A DNA stretch of 64,000 bases, from NCBI GenBank assembly GCA_037074765.1, contig JBAMDO010000099.1, positions 124,001-188,000 on the forward strand. The letters are read 5' to 3'. This document shows positions 13,002 to 24,728 of this stretch, piece after piece; the stretch's first letter is position 1; each line of letters starts with the position of its first letter. Below the pieces are notes generated by a model, which did no database searches, had not been told where the DNA came from, and saw only the letters and a list, made by a program, of their open reading frames with translations. Both the position numbers and the translations under genes were made by a program. Origin of the DNA: Mansonella perstans. Lineage: Eukaryota; Nematoda; Chromadorea; Rhabditida; Onchocercidae.

Positions 13002-14538
13002 ATGCCGATAGGTTCGAATGGCTCTGATTTACAGATGGATACAGAAGTAAAGGATGAGGGAAATGCTTCACAAGTACCACCATCGAAGCGTTTTAGACGT
13101 GACGATAATGTTGATCCGACTAATCCGGATCCATCAATTGTTGTTCATGTCCGCAATTTAAGTCCAAAAGCAACTGAAGCTGATCTATTGGAAGCATTAT
13201 CACATTTTGGTCCGATATCATATGCTACTTGTATGCCAGGAAAACGAATGGCACTGGTGGAATTTGAGGTTAATATTCTCATCTTTATTATGCAGTTTCG
13301 AGGAATAATTATGATATGATATTTTTTTTTTGGAATATTTGTAACTGTATTCATGACATGAATCTCTAATTGAGATGATAATATTATTAGGAAGTGGAAG
13401 GTGCACGTTCATGTGTGGTTTATGCACAAACTAATCAAATTTATGTTGCCGGACAAGCGGCTCTGTTTAATTATTCGACATCTAAAATGATCCAACGATT
13501 GGGACTTGAATCGGAGGCACCGAATCATGTGCTTATATTGACCATTTACAATGCTCAATATCCCATTAACGTTGATGTTATACATCAGGTATTATTTATA
13601 TTGTCTTACTACTTTTTATTTTTGGGCTTTCTGGTCATCTCGCTTGTGGATATCATCTCGCTTGAATCATTTCAGTATGTTGTGACGAAATGACTCATTG
13701 AATTATCGGTGAATCGGGACTCAATGATATTTTTTAATATTTCAGTATTAGTAATGGCAAGCAGTTTATCGTTTATTTACTGGTCAGACAGAAAAAAGAA
13801 GAGTATTCGAAAAAATTCATCTGGCTAAAAATTACAGATATGTGAACTACATGGTTTTGTAAAGCGTATTGCTATGATACGCCGTACAATGTTGCAAGCA
13901 CTGGTTGAATTCGAAAGTGCGGAAATCGCAAAGAAGGCAAAACATGCGATGAATGGAGCTGATATATACTCTGGATGCTGTACGCTCAAAGTTGAATTTG
14001 CTAAGGTTGTTCATTTATTTCGAATTCTTTTTAAAACTGTCGGAATCTTTCATGATGTATTGCTAAATTATTGACAACACATCAATTCTTAGTGATAATT
14101 CTGACTACTTTTTCGAAGAAACAGTAGCTGCTTTTCTGCATAGCAATGATTGTTCTGATTGAAAACGAATGTAGTAAGTGTAATGTATGTCATAATTGAT
14201 GAATCATTTCCAGCCAGAACATGTGAAAGTGACTCGAAATGATAGTGATCAGTGGGATTACACGAAGGCGCCGCAATCAGGTGGTTTGTTAAGAATGTTA
14301 ATGGTTGTGGGGTGGGCGTAGAATATGTTGTTGCAGGTGATTGCACAGTTACAGGGTATAGTGTGAAAGTTACATCCATACAAATCACACTGACGGTCAG
14401 TATGAGTGGATCGAAGGTCGGGAAAGCAACAACAGATTTTACCTACCAACAACACATATAACAGTACCAACATGAAAAGATCGCAGATAACCTACTGATG
14501 TATTGCATGCTTCAACCGTCATCAGCACCTCATCATCA

Positions 14539-14589
<51 letters not shown>

Positions 14590-17500
14590 GCACCATCATC
14601 ATCACCACCATCTATCACCATCACTATTATCAGCAGCATCAATACCATCACCATCAGCAGCAACATAAGAGAGGTTCATCGTATAAGGCATATTTTCTGA
14701 GTTGGTGCAGAAAACACTCTAAAGAACAGGTACCGATTGCCAACTTAAGTGCAGCTGCATCCAGCATCACAAATATGAAAAAATGTGGCATCGTATCGGG
14801 AAATTGAGAGAGACAAATATTTTCTTCATATTACCATTACCGCAGTACAACCATCATTCGCAACTGTCATTGATCGTCGTAAACTGCATAAATGTTATTA
14901 ACAGGGAAGAGAGTAAGCGAAAAGGTAAAACAGGTTTATAGAATTGACGGCAAATGGACACTTAATATGGCGTACATCACTGGAAGCATTGCATACAAAG
15001 AAAACATACACAGAAAGAAAGGGATATAAGGACGAAGAAACTGCGAGAACTGTTATGAGAGCTTATCATCGAGCTTCTTAATTATTGGCTTTAAACGTGA
15101 ACGCATCCCTTTTCTGCAGGTTTATACCGCAAAAGAGATTGCGGTACGGAAGAAATTATGTACCAGTGGTGCTGGCCTACAGGCTTAAGTTTACATATTA
15201 CTTGGATAAGGTTCGTTGATATCATTATGTTGCATTGTTCGAGTGTTACTCGGATCCTGATTGATGGATGAGTCGCTGAAGTGAAAAGTGCATCTTTCTT
15301 AACATTTCATACAGGGCTGCAAAGGTCGGCTTTGTATTACTGCATGATTTTTTTTTTTCGGTTTCATTTACTAGTTGCGTATGATGTGGAAAAATTATAT
15401 TCTACATTTTATAACTCATTTCGCAATACTGTTTCAGAATACACGGAGGAACCGCGGAAGACACTGTTGAATGATGCGGGGCCACGTGGAGGACGTAATT
15501 TTTTCCATCATTTGTTACAATTTTTCCATTCCATCCAAAATATTGCTGTTTAGTATAATTTTAATGGTTCATTTGATCTTTCCTCTTTTCAGCCCCTGGA
15601 CCACGTGGACCTCCAAATTACGGTATGTTATGGTACTTTATAGCGTGACGAGCGATTCAAGCATTGAAAATGCAGATTTGCTTAATTAAACTGGTTTATA
15701 CAGTGGATATTGCTTGAGCAAACACTAATTTCTTCAGTATTTCTGAAATGCTTACTTGTAGGAGGAGGATACGGTGGACGAGGTCGTGGTGCCCCGCCGG
15801 GTGACTATAATTATCATGACGACCGTTATGGTGGCGGGTATGGTAGAGGTCGTGGCAGCTATGATGAATATGATGGAGGATATGGGAGAAGTGAAGGGTA
15901 TGGTAGAGGAGATAGTTATTCTCGAGGTGATGGATATTATAGCAGAGGAAGTGGACGAGGTGGGTTTGGTCGTGGTGATGCTGCTTATGGTCGAGGAGGA
16001 TATGCACGTGGGAGAGGTTTTATTTTACTTTATTCTCAGTAAGATAGTTGTAATGATCTCGAAAAAGTTATGAAAACCAATTAGATTTTGAAATCCCAGA
16101 ATTTGAGAATAGTCTAAATTGGGATGATCTTGTTACAGATAGTTCACAAGGCTTCAGAATCACAATTACATTTACAACTAATAGATACTTTTATTTGATC
16201 ATGAATTTTGACAGTAATGATAGTACTTGCCGCAGCCATTGTAAGAATGATAAAGTGCGAGTGACTTTGTTGGTAATGTTTCATGTTCATGATCTTAAAT
16301 TCATTATTAGCCCACTGAATGCTTGTCCATTAGTAGGTTTTCTATATTTTCTGAAAAGGCTGTCGTCAATCCATTCTGTTTTAAGTTATATGTTTGAGCT
16401 GTTTTTCATCCTGAAAGTTCATGGAATACCTTAGTTTGTGAATTGAAGGATTTGCTTTATAATATGCTGACTTACGTTGCAGGAAGCGGTGCCGGTCTTT
16501 ACGAAGATGAGCGTGATTATTACAATGGGGATGGTCCCGTAATGATGATTTATGGTATTGATCAGGATAATTTCAACTGCGACAAACTATTTAATCTCTT
16601 GTGTCTCTATGGTAACTGTAATAAGGTAATTCGTGATGTTGCCTGATTTCAGTATATCTGGAAAAGAGCTTCTCAAATTGTCGTTGCCTTTCTTTTTCAT
16701 TTGCCGAATTTTTTAAATGATTTTTGACTCAGTGGAATGATGGAGAATGATTTATATTTAGCTCCGCACAAGAGACTTTTAATTTCTAGCTTTCTGATCC
16801 TTAGTTGTTTTAGATCAAATTTATGAAGTCGAAGATGGATACGGCAATGGCCCAGATGGGTAGTGTACGCCAAGTCTATGCAACAATCGATAATCTGCAC
16901 GGTACCATGATTTTCGGCAACAAACTCGCCCTTAGACCATCAAAACAGCAAATTTTGCACGAAATACGTGATCCATTCATATTGCCGGATGGAACACCTT
17001 CATACAGGTGAAGCGTAGAATGATTGTTTTATGTTTTTATGAAGAGCAGGGAAGAATTTCTACATTTTTAGTTGATTGAGATAAAATTAAATAAGCAGTT
17101 AGTGCAAAGAATTTTTCTGTTCTACATGATGAGGCAAACTTAAAACACTAAAATTAGCAGTTACTAAAAATTAGTTTTATTTCATGGGCAAAAATTGATG
17201 TTAGCAACTTACAGGGATTATACTAACAGTCGAAACCAGCGTTATACGACACCCGAATTAGCGGCACGAAATCGAATTGTGAAACCAACGCATGTTTTGC
17301 ATTGGTACAATGCTCCAGTGACAATGACAGAAGAGAAGCTCAAAGAGGTACCCTTCTCTCTAGATATAATTAAGCACTTATTTCATTTTTCCCAAGCGTA
17401 TTGAAAGAAAAGTTCACAAGTGGGAACTGTGGATAGATGCAGATGAGCTATAGAAAAACTTTGTGCCATGGTTATCTCAATCGTTAGTAGACGCATATTC

Positions 17501-18065
17501 CTGTCCGAAGAATTCCTGGTTAGCGTTATGTTTAAAAAATACAGAGCAGCTATATACACGCAGTATCTCAGGATTGGATGTGGTAAAACGATTGCAAAAT
17601 TGAAATATTTTAGTTGTTTGTCGACAAGGGAGCTGCAACACCAGAAAAAGTGGTTATCTTTCCACAGCGTTCAGAACGTAGTTCGGCTGGAATATGCGAG
17701 TTTGCTAACACGGAACGCGCAACAGAAGCACTTATGTTAGCGAACCATACGCCAGTTGAAAGCCCTGGTAGATTTATTTTTTTGATGTTCTTGCGACTTT
17801 AAAATAGTATGTTAGAGAAACTGTTTGTCACAGATCTCATTTATAATGCGAATCTGACTGCTTTATCGTTATCGTTGAAAAACAAATAAGTTTTACATTT
17901 TACTGATCGCATAATTCGTCAAATGATAGGCGACATTTTGATATGTCAGACTGACTCTCACATCTATATTAAGTTTTTATGTAAAATATTGCAGTTGGCA
18001 AAGCACCGTATATCGTAAAGTTGGCATTTGCTGGTGGCCGTGATGGAAAAGATTTCCGAATGTGA
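13002..18065 (+). CDS. HNRNPL-like: hnRNP L-like splicing regulator (multi-RRM)
   Basis: Nuclear RNA-binding protein of the hnRNP L/PTB family, which binds CA-rich RNA and controls exon choice. Twelve exons: 13002-13268, 13391-13588, 13838-14005, 14214-14280, 15438-15494, 15593-15622, 15762-16016, 16483-16625, 16814-17007, 17215-17347, 17614-17767, 17995-18065; predicted 578 aa (human 589). RRM1 starts at SIVVHVRNLSPKATEADLLE; RRM2 contains NHVLILTIYNAQYPI and GADIYSGCCTLKVEFAK, a hallmark of hnRNP L. Exon 7 then encodes an 85-residue Gly/Arg/Tyr-rich (RGG-type) spacer. RRM3 is MMIYGIDQDNFNCDKLFNL; RRM4 includes VLHWYNAPVTMTEEKL and SERSSAGICEF. Exons 5, 6 and 7 all begin and end in phase 1, so each can be skipped without a frameshift. 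Start chosen at the first ATG, giving an acidic then basic leader as in relatives. Confidence 0.93.
14530..14665. repeat. ATT/CAT microsatellite in hnRNP L intron 4
   Basis: CAT repeats pass into about 17 ATT units and then into CAC/CAT/CAG-rich DNA. It lies in the longest intron of the gene (14281-15437). Low-complexity open frames on both strands here (poly-Leu, poly-Asn) are artefacts of the repeat. Confidence 0.9.
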
Positions 18066-18579
18066 TAACAGGCATTCACGCCTTTCATTCTTCACATTTC
18101 CAGCCATAGACTCTTTTCTGCAGGCAAAGAATACTACTATTGTGAGGGTTTTTTGTAGTTTTTGCAACATACATTGTGGTCTCATGTCCTTTGGGCACTT
18201 CAGTTTTATTACAATGCAATAGCAATTTTATACGTATTTATGTTGTTTTACATACATTTCTCATTTCTAATAGAAATTATTCAAAACGCATCTGTTATAA
18301 GACGTAGTAACTCCTAACGGATCAACTTCACGTCGAAAACAATCGATTAAAAACAGATTTAGTTTTATTCCTGTTACATCCTCATCGTTCTTTTTTAATT
18401 TTTTGGAAATTTCCTATTTTCGCTATATCGTTTTGTTATGTTATAAGTGTTATCAGTAATATATGATTTAAACTTCAAATGTTAGAAAGAGAAACTTATT
18501 GGGAAAGCAAATATATCAAATAATAAGAAACTCACTTTATCCCAATTATAGCCATAATATTAAAGCATAATGGAAGGGT
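18066..18579. other. Tail-to-tail spacer (hnRNP L / PSMD9)
   Basis: 514 bp between two converging genes, so it must hold both 3' UTRs. I see no clear AATAAA for hnRNP L; for PSMD9 a reverse AATAAA lies at 18364-18369. No other feature seen. Confidence 0.5.
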
Positions 18580-20740
18580 TCATATATGAGCAGGAGTTAA
18601 TGGAAGTACGGAACATCCGAGAATGCCTTTACCAGACCACGTTCGCGGTACAAGTTTTAAACGTATCGGCCTATCATTTCTTAGCACTGTTACTCGTAGC
18701 GGCTTCTGCAATGGTATGGAAAGTAAATATAATCCCATGCGTGATTAGTTTTTCTGTTTATTGCGCCGAACCATTTATCCAGCTACAGTACCTAACATTG
18801 AACAAGTTGCAATAAGTGGTTGTTCACACTGACGAACATCTGAACCATTTGACATGTGGAGTATGTTTTAAAGGTTATTTTAACCTAAGTTACACTATCT
18901 CCGATCTCACTCAGTTGCTTACTCAGCTTGCTGTCTTAAATGATTCAGTTTCAAGTACACTGATGATTTAACAAATAGAAGTCTTTAAAAAAAGTAAGAA
19001 TCAACTTTTCATCGTTCATCGGTAACGATTTCATCTTCATCGTAAGACTTTCCATCTAATCATTCATGTGCAAGTACGCCAGTGCTTGTAAGAATTTTCG
19101 ATGGCTTCAGCACTTAGCTGTGGGAGGGTAGATGAGTTAAAACAATGAATAAAAGGTATTAAAAACGATCAACAGTGTAAATACCGAACTTATTGGAAAG
19201 TAATGCTATGAGAACTGGAAAAACGCCTTCTCTCCTCCTTTGCAAGCGAAACATATGTGAAAACTTACATTCATGGAGTTTTTTACAATAGCGCGAATTT
19301 CTTTTATATCAACAAAATTGCCAGCATGCAACGAACCAAATTGTAATAATTGATCGCCATCCTTTAAACCCTAAACGATATAAATTTGCTGCTGATTGGG
19401 AAAATTGTATTATAACTTTTTCTTCATTTAAATAAAACAATGAAGAGCCAACATATGGAATTTCGAAAAGAGATTTTCACTATATATATATCAAAATTAA
19501 AATAATGGAAATTTCCTGCCCTAGAAGCACGAGAAGAACGCAAATACTAAGTTTTTGTGACGTAATAACTGCCTGTTACTTACAGTGTCTCATATCAATG
19601 GATCAATACGTAAGAAACGCTCAGAAAAGGCCAAAATAGATGAACGGCTACTTTTAAATGAAAAAATGAGTGGACATGGATAGATTAGAGACTGACCGCC
19701 TGAAAGGCTGGCGAGGCATCCAGTACTTTTGCTATCCTTGCAAATGTAGCATTGCTGGTACGATGCACTACTGGAATATCATCTGCTGCTGTTTGCTCAC
19801 TGAAGAATTGTATAGCATAGCTAATCACAGGAGAAATGAGTAAAGATGATTTACAAATCCTGTTTGGTAGCAGTATAACGTTTTCTAAAGAAATAACGTT
19901 CGATGTAGTATTACCTGCCTGTTACTATGGAATGTCGTTTTTGCTCATGTAAGATAAGCATAGCTTTCTCAATTTCAGCAGTTAATTTCTGACGATCATT
20001 CTGCGCGCATATAATCGCATGTCGTGCTTGCCTCACTGAGTATACATCGACAGACGTGATGGGAAAGCCTTCTTCGTCCAGCAAACTTTGTTGCATATCA
20101 GTATTATTCTATAAATTCATTAAAATATTTTGAAAATTTCACAAAATTTCCCTCTTCTCCTTTCATTCAACATACTGATTGAAGAATTGATCAATATATA
20201 ATACATTTCGGAAGAAATGATTGATATGATGAGCAGAATTAAACAGAGAGAAAGCCAAAGCTAACCAAATCGATGATAAGATCAGTTGTAATCAAATCAT
20301 TTATAATGTCATTTCCATAACTGTTATGGGATCAAATTTTTATCTCAGTGGTTCCCACACTTTTCTTGGTCCGTGATCACTTCACCCCTTTTACTTTGCA
20401 GCGAGGACCACAAGGTTCAAAAACATAATAACCCTAGCAATTTGAAGGAAACTTTAATCGAAGCTTTTAATGTATTAGTTAAAAAAAAAAAAAAAAAAAA
20501 AAAAAAACAATGGCTGTTTACTCCCGACAGTGTCATCATATTCGTATTTTAGTTTTCGTGAATTCACCGTGGTTGAAAATCATTAAGAATGATTACCATT
20601 TTGAGAACTTCTTGTTCTTTGGCGATTAGTTGATCAATTTCATCTCGTTCCGCGATAAGTTTTTTCACCGAATCCATCGTGACCTGCTGCTGTTGCTGCT
20701 GCTGCTGCTGCCCATCGTCGTTTTTTCCTGTTTTTTCCAT
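18580..20740 (-). CDS. PSMD9 (psmd-9): 26S proteasome assembly chaperone PSMD9 (p27/Nas2)
   Basis: Chaperone for the Rpt base module of the 19S regulator, cytosolic and nuclear. Five exons: 20740-20597, 20108-19915, 19799-19697, 19370-19269, 18705-18580; phases agree and give 222 aa (human 223). The N-terminal coiled-coil half contains LIAERDEIDQLI and the family signature VRQARHAIICAQNDRQKL. A PDZ domain follows (ATFARIAKVLDASPAF, GLKDGDQLLQFGSLHAGNF), ending with LKLVPRTWSGKGILGCSVLP. The unusual feature is a run of nine glutamines at residues 11-19, encoded by CAG units with one CAA (20684-20710). ATG 20740 is the first in-frame start that gives a family-like length; an in-frame ATG at the end of the glutamine run is also possible, as is the upstream one at 20821. 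Confidence 0.92.
20481..20507. repeat. Poly(A) tract, 27 nt
   Basis: Homopolymer within PSMD9 intron 1. Confidence 0.9.
20684..20710 (-). repeat. CAG/CAA repeat coding nine glutamines
   Basis: Nine glutamine codons in PSMD9 exon 1, with a single CAA interruption. It lies before the conserved coiled coil, so its length may vary between alleles without harming the fold. Confidence 0.9.
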
Positions 20741-22441
20741 AAAGGACCAGTACTTTTGTTCTTTTCTGTGAAAAGCAAACTTATCACATATCCCATCCCA
20801 ATGCCCAGCCAAAATAACCAATGTCCAGCCAAAAATACTTCCCTAACCCTTTCCCTTTGATAGTTTTCTCTCTCTCTCTCTCGGCACTTTATATCTTCGT
20901 TCCTTGGAGACCAGATCCATTATGACAATTTATCATCCCGTCCCTATTAATTTATTATCCGAAATACAATAGCTGTATCGACTGGTTGGCAAAGTGAGTG
21001 TTTATTGCATGTTTTGATCATAAATAATTACTCTGTCCCTGTTTTTTCGTCCCTAATTTGTCCAGTGAAAAATCAGAATCTATGAATGAATGCTTACAGT
21101 TGGTAAAGAATAGGCATAGTTCTACAAAAAGGCCTTATCAGAAAATGATATAACCTTATTAAACAACGATTTCTTCCATTCTGTTTAATTGTCATTCTCT
21201 CTTATTCTTTTTTTTGCATTAAATAAATTTACTCGTTTACTTATTTTGATGCCTACTCGATTATTTACACGTCATCAACATGCCTACCTATTGATTACTT
21301 ACTTAAATTCCTTAACATTACATAGAAATGCTGAATTTTTTTTTTTTGGAGTTTAATATCAAATTATGCTTTGTTTAGCTGCTTATGTTGACCTAGATTA
21401 ATCAGGCATTTAAGGCTCCATATTTCACAAATTATTTCTCACTTTTTCATAATGAATTAGATTGAACCTGTTGTAGCGCTTGACAAGAATAACATCATAG
21501 AATTGTATAATGTTCATGAAGATAGTATGTGCCACATTTTTAAAGTGAAAAGGCATGAGATGATAAAATTGACAACTGCTAGGTGGAATAATAATTCAAA
21601 AAAGCATATATAAATTAAGCAAACTGTTATCTCACTCATCTATTACATTATTGTATTTAACTTATTACACATAAATTCATTTTATTTTATTCAGAATAAA
21701 ATGCTGAGATTCGAAAATAGCAATTCACATGCTAGCTGATAACCGTTAATCTTATATATAATATAAGTATGAGTTGTTCTATTTTCTTTTGTTTAACGTT
21801 TTGCAGATGTTTTTTTTTTCTTTTTTTTACATCCCTTTCCACTTATTTTGTCTCGAAATTGCTTAGCTTCTTAAGCTCATCATTATTACAACCAGCGAAA
21901 TACATGTTTAAACTATCCAATCAATTCCCAATCGAGTTCATGCACTGACAATATATGTTCATGCATATATTGTCAATGCATCATTTCACATATAACATTT
22001 TATGATCAAAATTATCATCACAATCTACAAGCAAAATAATTCAATGCAACATCCAAGAGATATGTTTAAAAAAAAAAAAAAAAAAACCTTTTATTTCTTC
22101 CTTCTTTCCCTTTATTTTTTTTCACCGCTTAAACTTCTGATCCTCATACATTTCACATCCAATAAAATTATCCTTTCTACAGTTATAAAAAGGATTAATG
22201 TCTTTCCAAACAAACATTTCATTTTTTCAGGAAACTGTAATAATAATATTATTACTTATTTATCTCTAAACTACATCGTATTGTTTCTCTAATAAGTTAA
22301 ATCAAAAAATCTTTTGCGGTATGTGAAGATATTGCCATATCCACTTTGCTAAATGCATTTAGTTCAAAATATTTCAAATCAATGCATAACAAACAATAAG
22401 CATTCATGAAGCAATCAATTATATTCCATTAATGTAACAAT
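20741..22441. other. Intergenic BAF-1/PSMD9 spacer
   Basis: 1.7 kb, strongly AT-rich, with a TC microsatellite at about 20869-20882, several homopolymer runs and a strong hairpin at 21940-21981. The BAF-1 3' UTR occupies its right end; reverse AATAAA hexamers lie at 22111-22116 and 22090-22095. No gene supported. Confidence 0.55.
21940..21981. repeat. Hairpin with 12-bp perfect arms
   Basis: TGACAATATATG (21946-21957) is the exact reverse complement of 21964-21975, around a 6-nt loop. The outer ATGCA/TGCAT flanks extend the pairing past one mismatch to about 18 bp. A cruciform or transcript-end hairpin is possible; the function is unknown. Confidence 0.7.
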
Positions 22442-23303
22442 TTAGATGTACTGCTCACTCCATTCCTTTAAGCAATTATAAGCTGATAAGGCATGGTTGC
22501 TGCTTACTCCGGCCACATCCTACAATGCAAATGTTAATAATGCTGTCGAATAGTTATGCAAATCCATTCCATTCAAATTTATGGTAGAAAATGTTACCAT
22601 ACTTACCTTTAACCAATCAATGAAAAGTCCCTTCTCTTTCTTTAAAAGAAGAAATTGTCCAAATAGCACATAAGCCTGCAAAAAATGCATCTTTTTTAAA
22701 GACAAGAAGACTTGGAATTCGACAAGATAGACATTCAATCCCACTCGTACTAATGTACTATTAATGAAAATGAATAATATTTGCAATGCAATGAAAGTAT
22801 ATTCCATGAATATATCGTTGATGATTTAAACAAATGATGAAAAATGCAATGATTTACAGAATCACTTCCACACAGAAATACGAATTAGAGTTCAACATCA
22901 TTCGCATACTATGTAATTTTTAAATTCCAATTTTGAATGATGCGATAATTCTGTATGTCACTAAATGATACATACTGAATCATTCAAAGAATTCTCAGAA
23001 CAACAAATTAAAATCTTTTTGGTAATACTTGTAATTCAAACAAATAAGATTAGTTAGACAGGTTAGACAAAACTAAAAAAAACAGGTCAGATGAGAAAGG
23101 ACAGGAGGTGATAATATTAGTGATAAATAATGAGACTAAATGTTAAACAAAATGCAATTATATAAAAGAATTACCTTATCAAAGCCAGCTTTACTTAATT
23201 TTTCAGCATATGTAGGTCCAATACCAGCAACAGCAGTTACTTCTTTCTCACCCATTGGTTCAGAAATGAATTCACGATGTTTCATCGATGTGCTAGTAGC
23301 CAT
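22442..23303 (-). CDS. BANF1 (baf-1): Barrier-to-autointegration factor
   Basis: Small DNA-bridging protein that binds LEM-domain proteins and lamin at the inner nuclear membrane and is needed for post-mitotic nuclear reassembly. Three exons: 23303-23175, 22675-22607, 22519-22442; predicted 91 aa (C. elegans BAF-1 is 89). The N-terminus [15 protein letters not shown] matches the family. The helix-hairpin-helix DNA-binding motif is [19 protein letters not shown], followed by [20 protein letters not shown] and the ending [10 protein letters not shown]. The first six residues add a short Ser/Thr extension where VRK-family kinases regulate other BAFs. Start is the only ATG near the conserved N-terminus; TTTACTCTTTAG about 65 bp upstream could be a trans-splice or intron acceptor. 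Confidence 0.96.
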
Positions 23304-24728
23304 TGTTGTTGTTGTTTGATTATTCAGTAAATGAAACTTTCCACAAATTATCAATTCTTTCTTCACTCTAAAGAGTAAATTTTACTGCAATTTCCCATAT
23401 GCTATATCATAACGTAATGAAACTATTAATCGTTAATAAACCTGATAACACAAACGTAAACAAATAAACATACACGTAAACGATGCCGATAAATAACTTA
23501 AAATCATGAATGAAAAACTGTAAACAATTCTTTACTATTCAAATAATGTAATAGTTATAAATTGATCTAATGTTATTAGAAATAAAGCGTTATAATCTCA
23601 TTGAATCATGGCTCAAACTTAATCACGTATAGCAGCCAAAGCCTAGTAGGGCCAAAAGACAAACCCTGTCCAAAGCCAGTACTTCCCGCCTTGCACCTAC
23701 GACACAATAGAAATTGTGGTGATAACGCACACTCATTGATGAATCATAGGGAAATCGTAATAAACAAGTATCTTTTACTCTAATTATAATTTCTTTTATA
23801 TCCTGCTACAGTAGTTAGCCGTACTCTTTAAAGCGTTTCCCTCATCTTATGACCCATAATATTTCATTAATCTTATTGATCTCTATTATCTCCTGAACCT
23901 ATCACGATATTTCTTATTTGTTTCAAAATTTATTTTCTCTCATTTTATCACTCTCTTCTATATTTTAGCATTTTTTGATACTCATCAAAAACCACTTTAT
24001 CTAATCCTCTCTCCACTCTCTTTTCTCCAGAAAACTAGACATCATTACTTCAGCTTGCCTTTTTTTTCTCATCAATAAGAGGTTCGGAGATACTTTGCAA
24101 AAATCAGTTTCGTTGACTTGCTATGGAGTGGTGCTAAATATTGTTTGGGCCCTGGTGTTGGTTCCGGGTGTTTGCTCTAACCGGATTTTTGATTAATCTA
24201 GGGTATTCCGGGTATGAAGAGAGGGTGCAGATCATACCGAATGGAGTATGTCTGGTATTTTCACGTAGTTAATCGAGTTTTCTGGTAGAATGGTGAGGAT
24301 TGCAGTCCAATGAAATCTTACTTGAGGTATTTAGTACTATTTAGTACATTACTTATTAGCTTAATTTCTTAATTACCCTTACATGAAGTAATATTAAGTT
24401 GAAAATGTACTCATAGTTCGAATCTACCTGAACAATTTAACAATTTTCGGGAGTGTAATAAATTCAGAATTGTGAATCTTTTGAGTTTGAGCGATTCTTT
24501 GAGCTCATAAAGCTGTAGTAGTATCGCGCAGATCCAACATTCTTACAGTAGCAGTGTAATACAAATGTACAGTAAAACAATTTGTATATTTGCACGAATA
24601 GATTGAAATTAAATGAATATTGTATGGCAAGCCAAAATAAGCTGTACAGTATTTGAGAAGTGTTGTTTAAGAGCAGACGATAGAGAGAGTTTATTTTTTG
24701 CAGTAATCACGAATATTGATGCAGTCGA
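23304..24728. other. Divergent promoter region BAF-1 / SLC25A32
   Basis: 1.4 kb between divergently transcribed genes, so both promoters must lie here. Two patches are clearly less AT-rich than their surroundings: 23600-23720 and 24120-24300. The second can form short stems (TCCGG...CCGGA; GGTATGA...TCATACC). No open frame with protein character was found. Confidence 0.5.

Noticed and set aside
14439..14700. Open frames on both strands rich in Leu/Ile/Ser or Asn/Asp
   Set aside because: They are translations of the ATT/CAT microsatellite inside an hnRNP L intron.
15696..16073. Alternative-frame and antisense open frames (Met/Glu-rich, His-rich)
   Set aside because: Shadows of the Gly/Arg-rich exon 7; only the RGG frame joins neighbouring exons in phase.
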